From NCBI GenBank assembly GCA_964387685.1, contig CAYLXK010000012.1, positions 62,001 to 126,000 of the forward strand: DNA of 64,000 bases. Reading direction: 5' to 3'. Below, in pieces: positions 53,697 to 61,933 of the stretch; positions within the stretch are counted from its first letter, which is position 1, and the number at the start of each line of letters is the position of its first letter. The notes beneath the pieces were generated by a model. It made no database searches, was not told where the DNA came from, and saw only the letters and a program-made list of their open reading frames with translations. The position numbers were made by a program, and so were the translations under genes. This DNA comes from Bryobacter sp964387685 (lineage in GTDB: Bacteria; Acidobacteriota; Terriglobia; Bryobacterales; Bryobacteraceae).

Positions 53697-53734
53697 AAGG
53701 AAAACCCGGCGTGCTTATACGGAGCAACGCCGGG
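53697..53734 (-). terminator. Intrinsic terminator after the second receptor gene
   Basis: On the minus strand CCCGGCGT/ACGCCGGG (with an extra GCT/AGC inner part) forms an 8-11-bp stem at 53705-53734, followed by TTTTCCTTT (complement of 53696-53704). It sits 28 bp after the stop of the upstream receptor gene, and separates the two receptor genes into distinct units. Confidence 0.82.
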
Positions 53735-53761
53735 CTGAATGGGTTAGCGAAGTTCTAGACT

Positions 53762-56700
53762 TTAGAACTCAAAGCGCAGGGCCATCTGCATGACACGCGC
53801 CCCGGTTCCGGTATTGGCGTTGACCACGGAGCTCAAACGGCCGAAGGTAGTGGGGGTGACGATGCTGTTGCCGGGCGTGCCGAAGTTCGCGCGGTTGAGA
53901 GCGTTGTAGGCTTCGGCCCGGAACGTGATACGAATCGCTTCGTGGATGGGGATCCGCTTAACGACCGATAGGTCCATGCTGAAAAAGCCGGGTCCCCGGA
54001 AGCTGTTGCGTCCGGAGTTGCCGTATTCGCCGGCGGCGGGGAATGAAAAGAGAGCCACCTGGGCGGGGCTGAAGAATTCCACGCCATTGCCAATGCGGTT
54101 CACGCTGCCGATCGTGCGATCGGTGCCGTTGTAATTCGCATAAGTATTCAAGGTGCTGCCCAAGGTGCGGCGGCCGCTCGTGACCGAAAAGACGCTGCCG
54201 CTTTGGATGACGGCCAAGCCGCCAATCTCCCAATTGCCAACGATACGGTCCACCAGGCCGTTGGAACTGGACAGGAAGCGTTGGTTGCGGCCAAAGGGCA
54301 GGCTGTAGTTGCCGAACATATTCAGCACATGGGGCCGGTCTGTATCGGAACGGCTACGGTTGTTTACGAGATTGTAGTTGTCTACCGGCGCCGTGAAACC
54401 GTTGCCGTCGGCCGAACCATTATCGATGGAACGCGAGTAGGTGTAGTTCACGTTCATGACAAAGTTCTTACCGCGATGGGAAAGCGCGGCCTGCAGAGAG
54501 TTATAGCTTAAGCGGCCTTCGTTGCCGCCATAGATCACCTGATTGTATTGAGGGAAATTGCGCAGGTAGAACTGGCTGATGCCCGCGCCGGCGTAGCGCT
54601 GGAAGTTATTGCGGTCGAAGTTATCGGCGGCGGTGCCCGCCAGGCCCTGTTGGAAGTTGACCGCGCCTAGGCCTGTGATAGCGGCTTGCGCGCCGCCAAA
54701 AGCGCGGGCGATCGTATTGTTCGCACTGACTGGAGTGCCATTGGCCTGGAAAGCCTGCAACTCGCGGAAGCTATTCAGAAAATCGCCTTCGATCCTCGGC
54801 TGGTTGTAATCGAGCCAGCTAAAGAGCTTCGTACCCAGGGTGCGGACGAAAGATACATCGAGCACGGTTTTGCTGGTTAACTGGCGCTGAACTCCGAAGT
54901 TTATCTGCTGCACATAGCCCGTACTGAGATTCGGATTGAACAATACGATGGAAGGTACGCGAGTGACCGGTTGGTTGGTGATTGGCGCAGCGGGGAGCTG
55001 CGGAAACTGGGCGGCCGTCAGCGTAGAGACGGTAACGGGAGCTGCGGCGCCGTTGTTCGGGAAGGTTTGGGAGGCTTGGGCAAAGCCGGGCGTGTTGCCA
55101 TCGACCAGATTCGCCGCCGCGCCAATCATGCGGTCGTAGAAGATGCCGTAGTTGCCGCGGATGGAGGTTTTATTGTCGTTAAAGGGGGCCCAGGCAAAGC
55201 CGAAGCGGGGGGCAAAGTTGTTCTTGTCGCTATTGAACCAGGAACTCGTCCTGAGCACCATGAGGTTGCTGATGTTCGAGGAACGATTGATCGCGTCCAA
55301 CTGATCGACGGTGCCTTGCAACTGGTCTTGTTCGGTGGGAGAAGAGAAGTAATCCCAGCGCAGGCCAATGTTTAGCGTCAGGTTCTTGCGGATCTTCCAA
55401 TCGTCCTGGAAGAAGAGGCCCGCGTCGCGAAACAAGGTGTTGCGGACACGCGAAGATCCTGCAGGCTGAAATTCCTGGAGATTACTGTAGAAGGTCTGCG
55501 TGATATTGCCAACGCGTCCCAGGACGTCGTTAAACAGGCCGTCAAAAACCTGACGAGTGGCGGTGGGCAGGCCTTGGGGGCCGACCGTCGTAGGAACGGC
55601 GTTGCCGGCGGAAGTGCGCGCGAGGCTCACGTTGGGCAATGCGCCGGCGGCGTTATAGCCCATTTGCAGAGTCCGCCGGAAGCTAAAGCCCGCCTTAAAG
55701 GTGTGGGCGCCGCGCAGGATCGTTACGTTATCTGTGAAGTCGTAAACGGGAGAATTGCGGCCCTGCGGCAAGGCGCTGTTGATCGGATCGGTGTACAGAT
55801 TCGAGACAACGGCAATTCCGCTATCGCGGTAGGGGCGAATGAAGTCGACGGTGGCGCTCTGGTAGCCAAAGCGGAGTTCATTGATCAAGGTCGGCGAAAC
55901 GGTCCAGTCGCTTCCGATGGCGTAGCCCCAACGATTTCCGCCTTGGGCTCCGTCCGGCAAACCGGGGTAGCGCGCTTCGGCGTTATTGAGGCCGTCAATG
56001 GATTCGTTCCACTGGCGGCTATAACGGAAGAAGATCCGGTGCAATTGCGAGAGGTTGTAGTCGATCTTTCCGGTGCCTTGTTCTTCGCGTGAAGGGGTGC
56101 CGGCGTTGAAGCGGAAGCCGGCCGTGTTAAGGCCGTCGCCCACGTCGGTGTTGTTGGGAGAGGGCAATAGAGCGAGGATCGTGCGAATCTGCGGATCGAT
56201 GCCGCGGCCGGCGGGGTCATTGGCCGGAATGTTGAAGGAGTTGGTAACGCCACCGGCGACCCAGCGGAAGATCCCTTGCTTGGCTTGATCGGTCAGCACG
56301 GTGCGATTGCGCACGGTGCCCTGGGTAGTGCGGCGGCCCTGATAATCGGCGAAGAAGAAGAGCTTGTCGCGGATGATCCTACCGCCGATCGCGCCCCCGT
56401 AAATGTTTTGGATGAAAACGGGACGCTGCGTGCTGCTGGCGTTGTTAAAGAAAGGGTTGGCGTTGAAGACCGTATTGCGCAGGAAGTCGAAAACCGTGCC
56501 GTGATATTCATTGCCGCCACCGCGGGTAATCAACTCTACCTGACCGCCCGCATTGCGGCCGTATTCGGCTTTGCCGCCATTGGTAATGAGGCGAAGTTCC
56601 TCGATCGAATCCGTATTGATGCCGGTTAGGCTCAAGCCGAGGCGGGGCACGACGGCGTCATTGGCGTCGATGCCATCCAGGCGCGTGTTATTCGAGCCTT

Positions 56701-57244
56701 GCCGATTGCCGTTTACGCGGCTGAAACTGCTGTCGCCGGGATCGATGGAGACGCCGGTGGAAAGCGCAACCAGAGAAAGCGGATTCCGGCCTAGCTGAGG
56801 AAGCGTGTCGATCGCCTTCATATTGATCGTGCGGGAGATCGTCGCGTCGGCCGTATTAATCGACACCGCGTTGGCCTCGATCGTGACGGACTCGGTAATG
56901 CCGCCCACTTCGAGGGCTACCGTCTGGCGCACCGTCTGGGAGGCATTGAGCTCGAGCCCGGGCACTACGGCTTTGCGGAAGCCCGGGGCCTCAACCGTGA
57001 TTTCGTATTCGGTGGGGGGTACCGAAGGGTAAAAGGCAAGGCCGGTGGAATCCGTTGCAAGAACGGCGCCGACAGGAGATTTCCGGCGCAGGTCGCGCAG
57101 GCTAACTTTTGCCCCTACGACAGCGGAGGCGGTGGAGTCTACAACAACAACTTCAATTCGCCCATTCAGCACCTGGGCAGGAAGTAGAAACGGAGCAGCA
57201 AGTGTGAGCGCCAAGAGAGAGACGCCACGCGAAAAGAGAGACAT
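53762..57244 (-). CDS. Oar-like TonB-dependent receptor (second of two)
   Basis: A 1160-residue paralogue of the neighbouring receptor with the same layout: signal peptide (LLALTLAAPFLLPAQ), carboxypeptidase-regulatory domain (NGRIEVVVVDSTASAVVGAKVSLRDLRRKS), plug (RTINMKAIDTLPQLGRNPLSLVALSTGVSIDPGD, SNNTRLDGIDANDAVVPRLGL) and a barrel ending in MQMALRFEF. Both proteins end in almost the same sequence (GTGARVMQMALR versus GNGARVMQMALR), so they arose by tandem duplication. The ribosome-binding site (GGGGAAAGAG) is preceded by a small TTTCCC/GGGAAA hairpin (57256-57271 region). It probably binds a different but related ligand. Confidence 0.88.
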   Translation of the reverse strand: MSLFSRGVSLLALTLAAPFLLPAQVLNGRIEVVVVDSTASAVVGAKVSLRDLRRKSPVGAVLATDSTGLAFYPSVPPTEYEITVEAPGFRKAVVPGLELNASQTVRQTVALEVGGITESVTIEANAVSINTADATISRTINMKAIDTLPQLGRNPLSLVALSTGVSIDPGDSSFSRVNGNRQGSNNTRLDGIDANDAVVPRLGLSLTGINTDSIEELRLITNGGKAEYGRNAGGQVELITRGGGNEYHGTVFDFLRNTVFNANPFFNNASSTQRPVFIQNIYGGAIGGRIIRDKLFFFADYQGRRTTQGTVRNRTVLTDQAKQGIFRWVAGGVTNSFNIPANDPAGRGIDPQIRTILALLPSPNNTDVGDGLNTAGFRFNAGTPSREEQGTGKIDYNLSQLHRIFFRYSRQWNESIDGLNNAEARYPGLPDGAQGGNRWGYAIGSDWTVSPTLINELRFGYQSATVDFIRPYRDSGIAVVSNLYTDPINSALPQGRNSPVYDFTDNVTILRGAHTFKAGFSFRRTLQMGYNAAGALPNVSLARTSAGNAVPTTVGPQGLPTATRQVFDGLFNDVLGRVGNITQTFYSNLQEFQPAGSSRVRNTLFRDAGLFFQDDWKIRKNLTLNIGLRWDYFSSPTEQDQLQGTVDQLDAINRSSNISNLMVLRTSSWFNSDKNNFAPRFGFAWAPFNDNKTSIRGNYGIFYDRMIGAAANLVDGNTPGFAQASQTFPNNGAAAPVTVSTLTAAQFPQLPAAPITNQPVTRVPSIVLFNPNLSTGYVQQINFGVQRQLTSKTVLDVSFVRTLGTKLFSWLDYNQPRIEGDFLNSFRELQAFQANGTPVSANNTIARAFGGAQAAITGLGAVNFQQGLAGTAADNFDRNNFQRYAGAGISQFYLRNFPQYNQVIYGGNEGRLSYNSLQAALSHRGKNFVMNVNYTYSRSIDNGSADGNGFTAPVDNYNLVNNRSRSDTDRPHVLNMFGNYSLPFGRNQRFLSSSNGLVDRIVGNWEIGGLAVIQSGSVFSVTSGRRTLGSTLNTYANYNGTDRTIGSVNRIGNGVEFFSPAQVALFSFPAAGEYGNSGRNSFRGPGFFSMDLSVVKRIPIHEAIRITFRAEAYNALNRANFGTPGNSIVTPTTFGRLSSVVNANTGTGARVMQMALRFEF

Positions 57245-57389
57245 AGCTCTTTCCCCTTTCCCTTTGGGAAATAGTTTTGCCTGTTCAGGTACCCTTTAGC
57301 TCGGTTGAGCACACAATTCGACCCTGACAGCACATGGCGATAGAGTATGACAATTTCGTCACCTGCGCAATCCATTCCGCGAATGGGCT

Positions 57390-59138
57390 CTATCGGCGCA
57401 ATAAATACACCGCGACCTCAGCCGTGAGATTGGGCACCCATTGCACCTCGCGATTGGAGGCCAAAAAGACCCGGTCCTCTACGATCCATCCTTGGCGGGC
57501 GCAAAGCATTTCGAAATCTTTCACCGTGAGGAAGTGAATATTAGGGGATTCGTACCATTCGTACGGGAACAGTTCGTTTTGCGGGGAACGGCCACTGACT
57601 AGGTGCGCCCAACGCACGCTCCAATGACTGAAATTCGGAAAGGCGACGACAGCGCGTTCACCCACTCGGAGCATTTCTTCGAGCAGGCTCAGGGGCCGTT
57701 GGGCCTGCTGGAGCGTTTGCGACAGGACGACGTAATCGAAGGCTTGGTCCGGATAGACCTGGAGGGCGGCTTCGATATCGCCCTGGTAGGCGGAGGCGCC
57801 CCGGGAAATGGCGCGCTGCACGAGGTCCCGGTCAATTTCAACGCCGCGCGCGTCGCACGCTTTATTGCTGTTAAGCCAGGCGATAAGGGCCCCGTCACCG
57901 CAACCCAAATCAAGGAGACGGCTGCCGGGGGAGACCCAGTTGGCGATGACGCTGAAGTCCTTGCGGCCATCCAGATCGTGCTTGGAGGTGACGGCCGGAG
58001 GCTGGCGCTGCTCCATGCGCATAGTGGTTTCGAGAAAGCCTGCAACCAGTCGCGATTGCTCACCGACTTCGACCAGAAACGCGTCGTGGCCATAGGTGGA
58101 GACCAACTCGGCGTAGGCGACATCCTTATTGCGTCCGCGCAGGCCACTGACGACCTCAAGGGACTGGTAGGACGGGTAGAGCCAATCCGACGTGAAGCTG
58201 ATGACGAGAAAGCGCGACTTCGATTGGCCCAGCGCTTCGCCCAGAGACCCATGGCCCGCGGCCAGATCGAAGTAATCCATCGCCTTCGTTATATAGAGAT
58301 AGGAATTGGCGTCAAAACGGTCGACAAAGCGGCTTCCCCGGTAGCGAAGGTAGCTTTCAACTTCAAACTCGGCGGAGAAATCGAAGGAGTAGTGGTCCTT
58401 TTCGCGCAGGCGGCGGCCGAACTTCTCGCGCATCGAGTCGTCGCTCATATAGGTAATATGGCCAACCATCCGCGCGACACTTAGGCCGCGGCCCGGCTTG
58501 GCGTTTTGCTGGTAGTAGTCGCCGTTGTGGAAGTCGGGGTCGGCCATAATGGCTTGGCGGCCCACTTCGTTAAAGGCGATTTGCTGCGCACTGTGACGGG
58601 GTGTCGTCGCAATTGCGATGCAACAGGCAACCTCGTCGGAATGCGATACCGCCCATTGGAGCGCCTGCATACCGCCCATGGAGCCGCCAGTGACGGCCAG
58701 CAGTTTCCCTATCCCCAAGCTCTTCACCAACTCCCGCTGCAAGCGCACCATATCGCCAATGGTGATCATGGGGAAACGTGCGCCGTACGGTTGGGCAGTC
58801 TGCGGGTCGACACTAGCGGGGCCGGTCGTGCCGCGGCAACCACCCAAGACATTGGAACAGATCAGAAAATACCGGTTGGTGTCGAAAGCCTTGCCCGCGC
58901 CCACCATATTGTCCCACCAGCCCTTTTGGCCGTCTTCTATCGAGATTCCTGCGGCATGGGCGTCGCCGGTGAACGCATGGCAGATCAGAATCGCGTTGGA
59001 GCGATCCGCATTTAGCGTGCCGTACGTCTGGTACGCCACATCGACTGTGGCAAGAACGACACCGGTATCAAGGCGAAATCCTTCAAAGCGGGCGTACTTT
59101 GTGATTGCCTCAAGCGGCGATTCAACCGGACTTTGCAT
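57390..59138 (-). CDS. metXW: MetX-MetW fusion: homoserine O-acyltransferase plus MetW
   Basis: A 582-residue fusion. Residues 1-375 are an alpha/beta-hydrolase of the MetX family: YQTYGTLNADRSNAILICHAFTGDAHAAG, nucleophile S153 in TGGSMGGMQ, D318 in SFTSDWLYPS and H351 in YGHDAF. It acylates homoserine on the way to methionine. Residues 390-582 are MetW, an SAM-methyltransferase-like fold (LLDLGCGDGALIAWL at 408-422, GVEIDRDLVQRAISRGASAYQGD, YDYVVLSQTLQQ-type motif, FPNFSHW). In many proteobacteria metX and metW are separate neighbours, and MetW is needed for MetX function. The start, ATG 59138, follows a folded leader. Confidence 0.92.
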   Translation of the reverse strand: MQSPVESPLEAITKYARFEGFRLDTGVVLATVDVAYQTYGTLNADRSNAILICHAFTGDAHAAGISIEDGQKGWWDNMVGAGKAFDTNRYFLICSNVLGGCRGTTGPASVDPQTAQPYGARFPMITIGDMVRLQRELVKSLGIGKLLAVTGGSMGGMQALQWAVSHSDEVACCIAIATTPRHSAQQIAFNEVGRQAIMADPDFHNGDYYQQNAKPGRGLSVARMVGHITYMSDDSMREKFGRRLREKDHYSFDFSAEFEVESYLRYRGSRFVDRFDANSYLYITKAMDYFDLAAGHGSLGEALGQSKSRFLVISFTSDWLYPSYQSLEVVSGLRGRNKDVAYAELVSTYGHDAFLVEVGEQSRLVAGFLETTMRMEQRQPPAVTSKHDLDGRKDFSVIANWVSPGSRLLDLGCGDGALIAWLNSNKACDARGVEIDRDLVQRAISRGASAYQGDIEAALQVYPDQAFDYVVLSQTLQQAQRPLSLLEEMLRVGERAVVAFPNFSHWSVRWAHLVSGRSPQNELFPYEWYESPNIHFLTVKDFEMLCARQGWIVEDRVFLASNREVQWVPNLTAEVAVYLLRR

Positions 59139-59192
59139 CTCGTATTGCCTTTACTGTAACAACTGGAATGCACTCTTGATCCAAGCAGCAGA

Positions 59193-59274
59193 GGGTTCCG
59201 ATGACCAGCAAGCGCGGAACCCAAACGAGGGCCGGTACACTCCTTCCTCCTCAACACTGGCTGCACCGGCCCTC
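59193..59274 (-). promoter_or_regulatory. Structured leader of metXW, candidate riboswitch or attenuator
   Basis: On the minus strand, from the 5' end, a perfect 10-bp stem GAGGGCCGGT/ACCGGCCCTC (59227-59274) encloses 28 nt. Four nucleotides later comes an 8-bp stem GGGTTCCG/CGGAACCC (59193-59222) with a 14-nt loop holding GCTTGCTGG. The first loop contains CCAG, which could pair with CTGG in the second. The metXW start is about 55 nt further on. The conserved GGCAACC of SAM-I riboswitches is absent. No terminator T-run follows the second stem. Confidence 0.5.
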
Positions 59275-59365
59275 ACCCTCCTTCCCTCCCCCTTTGGCCG
59301 ACAAGCTCATTCGTCGCTGCTGATGACTAAATCCTCCGATTAGCAAGATTAATGGAAAACCCTTC

Positions 59366-59394
59366 TTGCATTTGCGAAGCTTTTGCCTTAGACT
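59366..59394 (+). promoter_or_regulatory. Candidate sigma70 promoter of the ilv operon
   Basis: TTGCAT (59366-59371) and TAGACT (59389-59394) are spaced by 17 bp. The predicted start at about 59401 is at the leader-peptide ATG (59402), so the leader peptide may be translated from a leaderless mRNA start. Confidence 0.4.
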
Positions 59395-59401
59395 CCAGAG
59401 T

Positions 59402-59512
59402 ATGACCAGCGAGTCCACCATCGTCCGTTGCACGCGGCTCTGGGAGACCCTTGTCGTACGCGTCGTCGCGATTATTGTAGGGATCCTACCTGTATCCCTC
59501 ATTCCCGCTTGA
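59402..59512 (+). CDS. ilvL: Branched-chain leader peptide of the ilv operon
   Basis: A 36-residue frame (37 codons with stop TGA) right after the candidate promoter. It reads MTSESTIVRCTRLWETLVVR, continues VVAIIVGILP and ends VSLIPA. Sixteen of the 36 codons encode Ile, Val or Leu, densest in residues 17-34. Such a run is the hallmark of leader peptides that control branched-chain amino acid operons by ribosome stalling, as in E. coli ilvGMEDA and ilvBN. It lies 105 bp upstream of ilvB with an alternative hairpin and a terminator between. No ribosome-binding site is seen, so initiation would be leaderless. Known mechanism, inferred here from sequence. Confidence 0.75.
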   Translation: MTSESTIVRCTRLWETLVVRVVAIIVGILPVSLIPA

Positions 59513-59572
59513 CGGCCTAAGGATTTCGAAATCGGGCCACTGGCGGGAGACAAAACCGGCCGGTGGCCTTTT
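59513..59572 (+). terminator. ilv attenuator: terminator with alternative antiterminator stem
   Basis: The terminator stem is GGCCACTGGC (59535-59544) with GCCGGTGGCC (59559-59568), 10 bp with one G-U pair, then TTTTCTGTT. A competing structure pairs GGCC (59514-59517) with GGCC (59535-59538) and stacks on the palindrome GATTTCGAAATC, so both structures use 59535-59538 and cannot coexist. This is the arrangement of a translation-coupled attenuator. It lies just after the leader-peptide stop. Confidence 0.72.
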
Positions 59573-59617
59573 CTGTTGATATCGAAGTTTACTGGTATCG
59601 AATTCTATTGAGGCATT

Positions 59618-61375
59618 ATGGCAGCAACCCTTTCATCTCCCACTTCCAGCGGCTCGCTTCTGAGCGGCTCCCAGATCCTTCTCGAGTGTTTGACGCGCGA
59701 GGGTGTAGAGGTAATCTTCGGCTACCCGGGTGGCGTCACGCTGCCCTTCTACGACGCGCTTTACGATCACCCGATCCAGCACATCCTGGTGCGCCACGAA
59801 CAGAACGCCGCTTTCGCCGCCCAGGGCTATACCCGGGCGACGGGCAAGGTCGGTGTCTGTTGCGCCACCTCGGGACCCGGCGCCATGAACCTGGTTACCG
59901 GCCTGGTAGACGCGATGATGGATTCCATTCCCGTAGTCGCCTTAACCGGGCAGGTGACCTCGAAGCTGATCGGTACGGACGCCTTCCAGGAGGCCGACAC
60001 TTTTGGCATCACACGGCCCGCCACGAAGCACAATTTCATGGTGAAGCACGTGAGCGAATTGCCTAAAATCCTGCATGAGGCCTTCTATCTCGCCATCACG
60101 GGCCGACCGGGGCCGGTGTTGGTCGATATTCCGAAAGACGTCTTCCAGGGCTCGGCGCACTACACGCCGGTGGACGCGATCCATCTGCCCGGCTACAAGC
60201 TCTATACCGAAGGGCATACTGGCCAGATCCGTCGCGCGGCGCAAATGATCTGGGAGAGCGAGAAGCCGATGGTGTACGCCGGAGGAGGCATCATCCACTC
60301 GGGCGCGCACCAGGAACTGCGGGAACTTGTGGAACTGGCAGACCTGCCGGCGGTCAACACATTGATGGGCCTGGGTGCGCTGCCCGGCAATCATCGCAAC
60401 TTCATTTCGATGCCCGGCATGCATGGCTCCTATGCGGCGAACATGGGCATGTATAACGCGGACTTGTTAATCGCCCTGGGCGTTCGCTTTGACGACCGGG
60501 TGACAGGACGCCTGGCCGCCTTTGCGCCGCATGCGAAGGTAATCCACGTAGACATCGACCCCAGCGAGATTTCCAAGAACCGCGCGGCGGACCTGCCTAT
60601 CGTGGGCGACGCCAAGAAGGTATTGGGCAAGCTGAACAAAATCATGCGCGAACTGGAGCCCGAGATGCGGGCCGCGAAAGCCAAGCAGCGCTCCGAGTGG
60701 TGGGACACGATCCGCGGCTGGATGGACGAGCATCCCTTGCAACCCAGCTTCTCCATTGACGAGATCAAGCCGCAGCATCTGATGTCGGAAATAGACCGTA
60801 TTTCCCGCGGCGAAGCGATCGTTTGCACGGACGTGGGCCAGCATCAGATGTGGGCCGCACAGTTGATTCGCTACAACCACCCCCGGCTTTGGATCAACTC
60901 CGGCGGCCTGGGTTCGATGGGATTCGGCCTTCCCGCGGCGTTGGGCGCACAGGTGGCTTGCCCTGAAAAACTGGTCTTCGCCATCTGCGGCGACGGCGGC
61001 TTCCAGATGTCCATTCCCGAATTCGCCACCATCGCCAACCACAAGCTGCCGGTGAAGATGATCGTCATGAACAATGGCTACCTGGGCATGGTACGCCAAT
61101 GGCAGGAGCTCTTCTACAACAATCGGCTGAGCCAGGTAACGCTAGATAGCTTCCCGGATGCGGCAATGCTCGCGGGTGCTTATGGCTTCCCGGGCAAAAC
61201 AATCGACAAGCCCGAAGAGTTGCGGCCGGCTCTTGAGGAGGCGGTCAACTACCCCGGGCCATACATGCTGAATGTAAAGGTGACACCCTTTGAGAATGTC
61301 TACCCGATGGTTCCGGCGGGCGGCGCGATCAATGAAATGGTGCTTGGCCAGCCGCAACCCGTGGAGGTGGCCTAA
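59618..61375 (+). CDS. ilvB: Acetolactate synthase large (catalytic) subunit
   Basis: A 585-residue ThDP-dependent enzyme. The catalytic glutamate is E61 in VRHEQNAAFAAQGYTRATGK. Other features are CCATSGPGAMNLVTGL, QEADTFGITRPATKHNF, FAD-domain segments (GVRFDDRVTGRLAAFAPHAKVIHVDIDPSEISKN), and the ThDP/Mg motif FAICGDGGFQMSIPEFATIANHKLPVKMIVMNNGYLGMVRQWQ. It condenses two pyruvates, or pyruvate and 2-ketobutyrate, in valine, leucine and isoleucine synthesis. The ATG at 59618 has GAGG about 5 nt upstream. It is the first structural gene after the attenuator. Confidence 0.96.
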   Translation: MAATLSSPTSSGSLLSGSQILLECLTREGVEVIFGYPGGVTLPFYDALYDHPIQHILVRHEQNAAFAAQGYTRATGKVGVCCATSGPGAMNLVTGLVDAMMDSIPVVALTGQVTSKLIGTDAFQEADTFGITRPATKHNFMVKHVSELPKILHEAFYLAITGRPGPVLVDIPKDVFQGSAHYTPVDAIHLPGYKLYTEGHTGQIRRAAQMIWESEKPMVYAGGGIIHSGAHQELRELVELADLPAVNTLMGLGALPGNHRNFISMPGMHGSYAANMGMYNADLLIALGVRFDDRVTGRLAAFAPHAKVIHVDIDPSEISKNRAADLPIVGDAKKVLGKLNKIMRELEPEMRAAKAKQRSEWWDTIRGWMDEHPLQPSFSIDEIKPQHLMSEIDRISRGEAIVCTDVGQHQMWAAQLIRYNHPRLWINSGGLGSMGFGLPAALGAQVACPEKLVFAICGDGGFQMSIPEFATIANHKLPVKMIVMNNGYLGMVRQWQELFYNNRLSQVTLDSFPDAAMLAGAYGFPGKTIDKPEELRPALEEAVNYPGPYMLNVKVTPFENVYPMVPAGGAINEMVLGQPQPVEVA

Positions 61376-61378
61376 GCC

Positions 61379-61933
61379 ATGTTGCAGACTTTGACCATTC
61401 TGGTGGAAAACAAGCCGGGCGCACTCATGCGTGTGGTTGGCGTGCTGAGCGCGCGGAACTACAACGTGGAAAGTCTAACGGTGGCGCGCACGCTGGACGA
61501 AACGCTTTCGCGCATGACGATCGTCGTCGACGTGGAGCATAAGGTGCGCGCGCAGGTCGTGAAGCAGCTTAACAAGCTCGTGAACGTGTTGCAGGCGCAG
61601 GACCTGACGGACGAAAAGGCCGTGGCACGAGAGATGGTGCTGTTGCGTGTTCGAGCGGAGATGCAGAACCGGACGGCGATCCTTAAAGAAGCCGAAATCT
61701 TCCAGGGGCGTATTGTCGACTCGAGCGTCGAAGGCTTCGCGATCGAGTGCACCGGGGACCCGGAGAAGTTGAACGAATTTATCGATTTAATGCGCAGCTA
61801 TGGGGAAATTGAAGTGACCCGCAGCGGCCTGGTGGCCGTATCGCTGGAGCCGAAAAAGCTGCGTCTAGCCTCGCCGATTCCGCTCGGCGCCGCTGAAGAA
61901 GAAGAGGAACAAGAAAGGGTTTTGATCAAGTAA
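61379..61933 (+). CDS. ilvN: Acetolactate synthase regulatory subunit
   Basis: A 184-residue ACT-domain protein. The N-terminal ACT domain reads TLTILVENKPGALMRVVGVLSARNYNVESLTVARTLDETLSRMTIVVD, the classic IlvH/IlvN start that binds valine for feedback inhibition. The C-terminal domain (FQGRIVDSSVEGFAIECTGDPEKLNEFIDLMRSYGEIEVTRSGLVAVSLEP) is also typical. A short acidic tail (EEEEEQE) is unusual. It starts 3 bp after ilvB and ends at the ilvC ATG. IlvH is an equally fitting name. Confidence 0.94.
   Translation: MLQTLTILVENKPGALMRVVGVLSARNYNVESLTVARTLDETLSRMTIVVDVEHKVRAQVVKQLNKLVNVLQAQDLTDEKAVAREMVLLRVRAEMQNRTAILKEAEIFQGRIVDSSVEGFAIECTGDPEKLNEFIDLMRSYGEIEVTRSGLVAVSLEPKKLRLASPIPLGAAEEEEEQERVLIK

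Noticed and set aside
59139..59345. SAM-I riboswitch upstream of metXW
   Set aside because: There is GAGGGA and a GGGCC-rich stem, but the GGCAACC core and the P1 closing arrangement are missing. It is kept as an unassigned folded leader.
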